A stretch of 64,000 bases of DNA, taken from Ancylostoma caninum (lineage: Eukaryota > Nematoda > Chromadorea > Rhabditida > Ancylostomatidae). Numbering within the stretch: position 1 is the first letter of the stretch; each line of letters opens with the position of its first letter. The notes below the pieces were generated by a model. It did not search any database, was not told the DNA's origin, and saw only the letters and a program-made list of their open reading frames with translations. This document shows positions 60,992 through 64,000 of the stretch, piece by piece. The stretch lies in contig JBAJFG010000563.1 in assembly GCA_037903475.1 (NCBI GenBank), positions 992,001 through 1,056,000 of the forward strand, written 5' to 3'. A program made the translations under genes and the position numbers.

Positions 60992-61874
60992 AGAGGGTGC
61001 GTCATAAATATTGACACACTGAAATTATACTGTAAAAGGGACAACAACAAAAACCTGGAATACCCCCACATATGCATTTCCAAAATGAAGGTCATGTGTT
61101 CGCCAATACAAAAAAATCCTACTCTTGTTCGGAGCGCTCTCTGTTCTCTTGAAAGCAGCCGCGAAGGTGCAAGGAGAGAATATTGCCGATGCGCCGTGAC
61201 TGTAGTTCGTCCATTTTTGTCCCATGTTATAAAGATGTTAACCTTCAGGAATACGATACTTTCAGGAAAAATAGGGCAGGTCCTGCTCTCCAAGTATCAC
61301 ATGAAGACCACTCCTTGTTTGCAAATCTTGTCGCGTTCTCGCCAAGGAAATGCATTTACAGAAAAATTTTTCCCTTCCTTGTTTCTCATGTAAGCAATCT
61401 TCTGAGGACACATTTTCTCGCTTGTCTTAGTTCTGATCACAAGTTGGATTCATAGGTACTTAGACAGAGCTTGGCTCTTGTGCAAGAGGCGAAAGCGGTA
61501 CTGGTTCAGTTCCAAAAATCTATTTGAAGGACTCCGATCTGACAGAGGACTAGCTTCCCTGTGGGCCGAATTTCAAGATGCTGATGACTCCATATGGATA
61601 TGTTAGAGAGCAAGAGCTGCGCTATCATCCACAAAAATACCAGGCTTCCAAAGGGTGATCTATTCAAGATAAAGAACAAGGTCGACCTGAGTTCGTTGCG
61701 GCGCACAGGCTACGCGCTCCCTCGTCGTCTTCGTGACTGTTACAGCAAGAAAGGAGCCTGCTGCGACCAACCGTGCATTTATTCTGGTCGCAAATACATG
61801 AGCTTTATTGTTTCCGCATCTTTGATTTTATACAGACTCATTTGGGTGCGTCAATAATTCTGACGCACCCTGTA
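60992..61874 (+). mobile_element. Internally deleted mariner-like element with both TIRs (883 bp)
   Basis: 29-bp TIRs with four mismatches: left TAGAGGGTGCGTCATAAATA and right (inverted) TACAGGGTGCGTCAGAATTA, with TA at the edges. Near the right end a frame reads MDMLESKSCAIIHKN ... LPRRLRDCYSKKGACCD, matching the mariner C-terminal pattern (SxLESKACxxPHKN ... FPRRLRxCI). The catalytic N-terminal blocks are not recognisable, so the copy is defective. Confidence 0.75.
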
Positions 61875-62370
61875 GTTTGTAAGCTTTTTCAAACGAAAAC
61901 TTGCAAACTAGTATGTCGAAGGCTTGTTTGCAAGTTGTTTTTGGGAAATCCTTGTTTGCAAGTTGCTCCGGGGCTATGAGTAGAATTGAATACATCTCCT
62001 GACGAAAACCATAGCAATTGTGATTCATGGGGCACATGTCGCGTTACAGGGTAAACGGTTCAGCCCTGTAAGCGGAGAGCGTTCCAGTAATTTTTAAGTA
62101 TAACCCAGAAGTGTGTCTAGTGTTCTTGCACCAAAAAACGACTGAATCTAAAATTCAAATTCTCAGCTGCACTTGCTTTTGTCTCGACTATTCAAAAACT
62201 TTGCTTATTTTACTGATGAATATTTACGTTTTCTCAGAAGCATTGCTCGAAACTTTGAAAACAGTTCGAACAGATCAACCAAAAAATTGATCCCATTAGC
62301 TAAAAATCATTCGAGACACATCTTCTCTGTTCAAAAACAGCCTTGGTTGACGATCCCGCGTGATTATACA

Positions 62371-62552
62371 TACAGTCCTTGTCGAAAAGATAGACGGATT
62401 CCGTGATTGCGGAAACGCGGTGGGACCTGAACGATGGATGCGGAGAGAGCATGCTCCAAAAAGGAGGGTCCAGTAGGTCCCAACGCGATTCCGCGACCGC
62501 GACTATATGAAACCGCACGCGCAATCCGTCTATCTTTTCGACAAGGACTGTA
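62371..62552. mobile_element. 182-bp TIR element, nearly perfect 30-bp ends
   Basis: TACAGTCCTTGTCGAAAAGA plus TAGACGGATT at the left, and the exact inverse at the right. TA at both edges suggests a TA target. The interior is GC-rich and noncoding; identical ends suggest recent activity. Confidence 0.8.
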
Positions 62553-62861
62553 CATCGTGATCGCCTGGCTGAGTGTCCTTGGTGCATTTACACACATCAC
62601 GCATTTGAGTCAACGCGTCAAAATTACTTTAACGCGCTGTGCTTACCGGAGTGAAGCTCTTATCTTTTCGCCGCGTTGGCTGTCCCACATGGAAAATCCT
62701 CTGCAAACGTGCTTCGCCAACGCATGAGTGACACACCCGTCTTGGGTAAATCGCCTTCAACAACCAATCCTAGACAGTTCTGGACGGGGTCTCGGTCGCG
62801 CATAGGTTTACACTAAAAGGTGGAGTATAACTGCCACAATCAAAAAGCTTCGGACGTTTAC

Positions 62862-63265
62862 ATGTACCTTTTCAGAAAGCCCGACAAGCAAAGTCTTCTC
62901 CAAAACGGCGAGTCGGGTTCTGTAAACGTCAATGAACCGACGGCGAGAAGTCCAACAGAGCATCGTGTTCCTCTCTTGGAGGACCAAACACAACAGGAAA
63001 GTGTTAAGGAAAGTGACACCTCTCCAGAAATTCGTCAGGAGGTTACGAAATCGTCAAGACGTTTAGAAGTGAGCATAATTGTGTGATAACCGTGAGTTCT
63101 AGATGAACTGTGGCGTTCCAGATGTGCATCCTGCAGCTGGCATTGCTCTTGTTTTCGGTGATGTTCATGATCTGCTTGTTGGCAACGTTAATAGGAGCCC
63201 TACATTTACTCGATCATCTCACGATATTCAAACAGTTCAACTCGTTTACCTGCGTTGTAAAGTAG
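62862..63265 (+). CDS. Candidate single-pass membrane protein, family not recognised
   Basis: Two exons, 62862-63068 and 63122-63256 (reading on to TAG at 63263-63265), GT-AG intron of 53 nt, phase 0. The first encodes a hydrophilic 69-residue segment rich in Glu, Ser and Thr (for example PLLEDQTQQESVKESDTS). The second starts MCILQLALLLFSVMFMICLL, one clear transmembrane helix, with a short tail. If it ends at the TAG the protein is 116 aa, probably with the N-terminus in the cytosol (basic residues flank that side). A GTAAAG donor at 63257 could instead extend the gene. The acceptor TTTTCAG at about 62873 allows an upstream exon in place of the chosen ATG. AATAAA at 63472 is a possible end. 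Confidence 0.5.
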
Positions 63266-63499
63266 ATGTTGTGCTAGATATTACAAAGAATTTGTTCACT
63301 GCAGTCGTCAAATAATATTCTTAACAAGGCCAAATTTAGATAGAAATGAGAGGTGGAATCTGTGCTTAAAAATCATTTTCTTTATTAATTGTATTCCTAG
63401 CAGAATTTGTATAATTACCATTGTTGTACGCTTATTACTTGCATTGACTTAAGTAGCATTATTTATTCGCCAATAAACTATGCACTTTTGTTCTACAAT

Positions 63500-63697
63500 T
63501 CTGATTACAGTGGACGTCAATGACAGTGGCCCATTCGCGGCCTCGTGAGGCACGCCGCGCAACCGCGCCGCGCGCACTGGGATCGGTGTCGTCTGCCGTC
63601 GGGATGCTATTCCTAGGTGCTTTTCTTCCCGATTCGGTCAAAATCCCTAAAACAGGTAGAGAAGCAGCTAGAAATAGCATAACAGTAGCAAAAAGAC
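63500..63697. repeat. Dispersed repeat, copy 2 (pair with 43585)
   Basis: Same order of motifs as 43585-43775. The minus-strand frame reads SARGAVARRASRGREWATV, parallel to STRDAVARRPMGRGWATAT in copy 1. No known domain; origin undecided between transposon and gene fragment. Confidence 0.6.
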
Positions 63698-64000
63698 TAG
63701 CTCTAATACCTGTACTACTCGATAGGGCTAAGGACTGGAACATAATCTAGCATTTTGTGAAACTCATCGGTAAAACTGTGATTATATCAATTTAGAATGA
63801 GATTCCACTTGTGAACCCCTCTCTGATAGTGCTTAGAAAAGAGAAGAGTAGAGAATGTCTGACCTCAAATCTCAATCTCACCTAAAAATAATTTTTCTCA
63901 AAGAAATTATTGCACAAGATTTAGCCCCTTCCTGCACCAGTGCCGTATGTGTGGGAACAAAACCTTAAAAAATTTTAATTATCTAGCTCTACTCTGGAAA

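Noticed and set aside
1..64000. tRNA, rRNA, spliced-leader RNA genes or CRISPR arrays
   Set aside because: The only good box A/box B pair belongs to the SINE at 14819; no SL1-like sequence, rRNA segment or regularly spaced direct-repeat array was seen.

Overview
The window reads as nuclear DNA of a nematode, probably a strongylid (hookworm-like) clade V worm. Genes are split by spliceosomal introns, including a 54-nt one. Intergenic DNA is AT-rich and crowded with short inverted-repeat transposons, mariner relics and a tRNA-derived SINE. The best protein call is a Patched-related (PTR) protein, a family greatly expanded in nematodes. The species assignment is inference.

Region 1 (about 0.9-18.8 kb, minus strand): one large gene for a Patched-related sterol-sensing-domain protein. 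I reconstructed 17 exons whose splice phases all agree, giving an 887-residue, 12-TM protein. Its introns hold a SINE, several fold-back elements and other repeats.

Region 2 (about 18.8-56 kb): a long stretch with no gene I can define. It contains a retroposon-like A-rich-tailed sequence, a ~1 kb TIR element with another fold-back nested in it, TTAA-flanked TIR elements, a GACGC-rich MITE family, a 'TTACCC..GGTAA' repeat family, two mariner transposase relics (one carrying a perfect 66-bp palindrome), and a 117-bp tandem array in a widespread-type repeat. A few isolated exon-like ORFs are reported as findings only.

Region 3 (56-64 kb): small membrane or secreted protein genes. A four-exon plus-strand gene encodes a 110-residue GPI-anchored-type Ly-6/uPAR (LU) protein with ten mature cysteines and a close AATAAA. 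A short minus-strand ORF with a signal peptide lies at 59.5 kb. A plus-strand candidate single-pass membrane protein lies at 62.9-63.3 kb. Between them are a 30-bp minisatellite, a defective mariner with both TIRs, and further TIR elements.

The genes do not form an operon or pathway: all confident products are membrane or secreted proteins, but they share no visible regulation. Nothing here amounts to a clear new multi-gene system. The most unusual features are structural: TTAA-flanked TIR families sharing one terminus, perfect palindromes, and repeats whose reading frames stay open. All homology calls are from motif recognition without database search.
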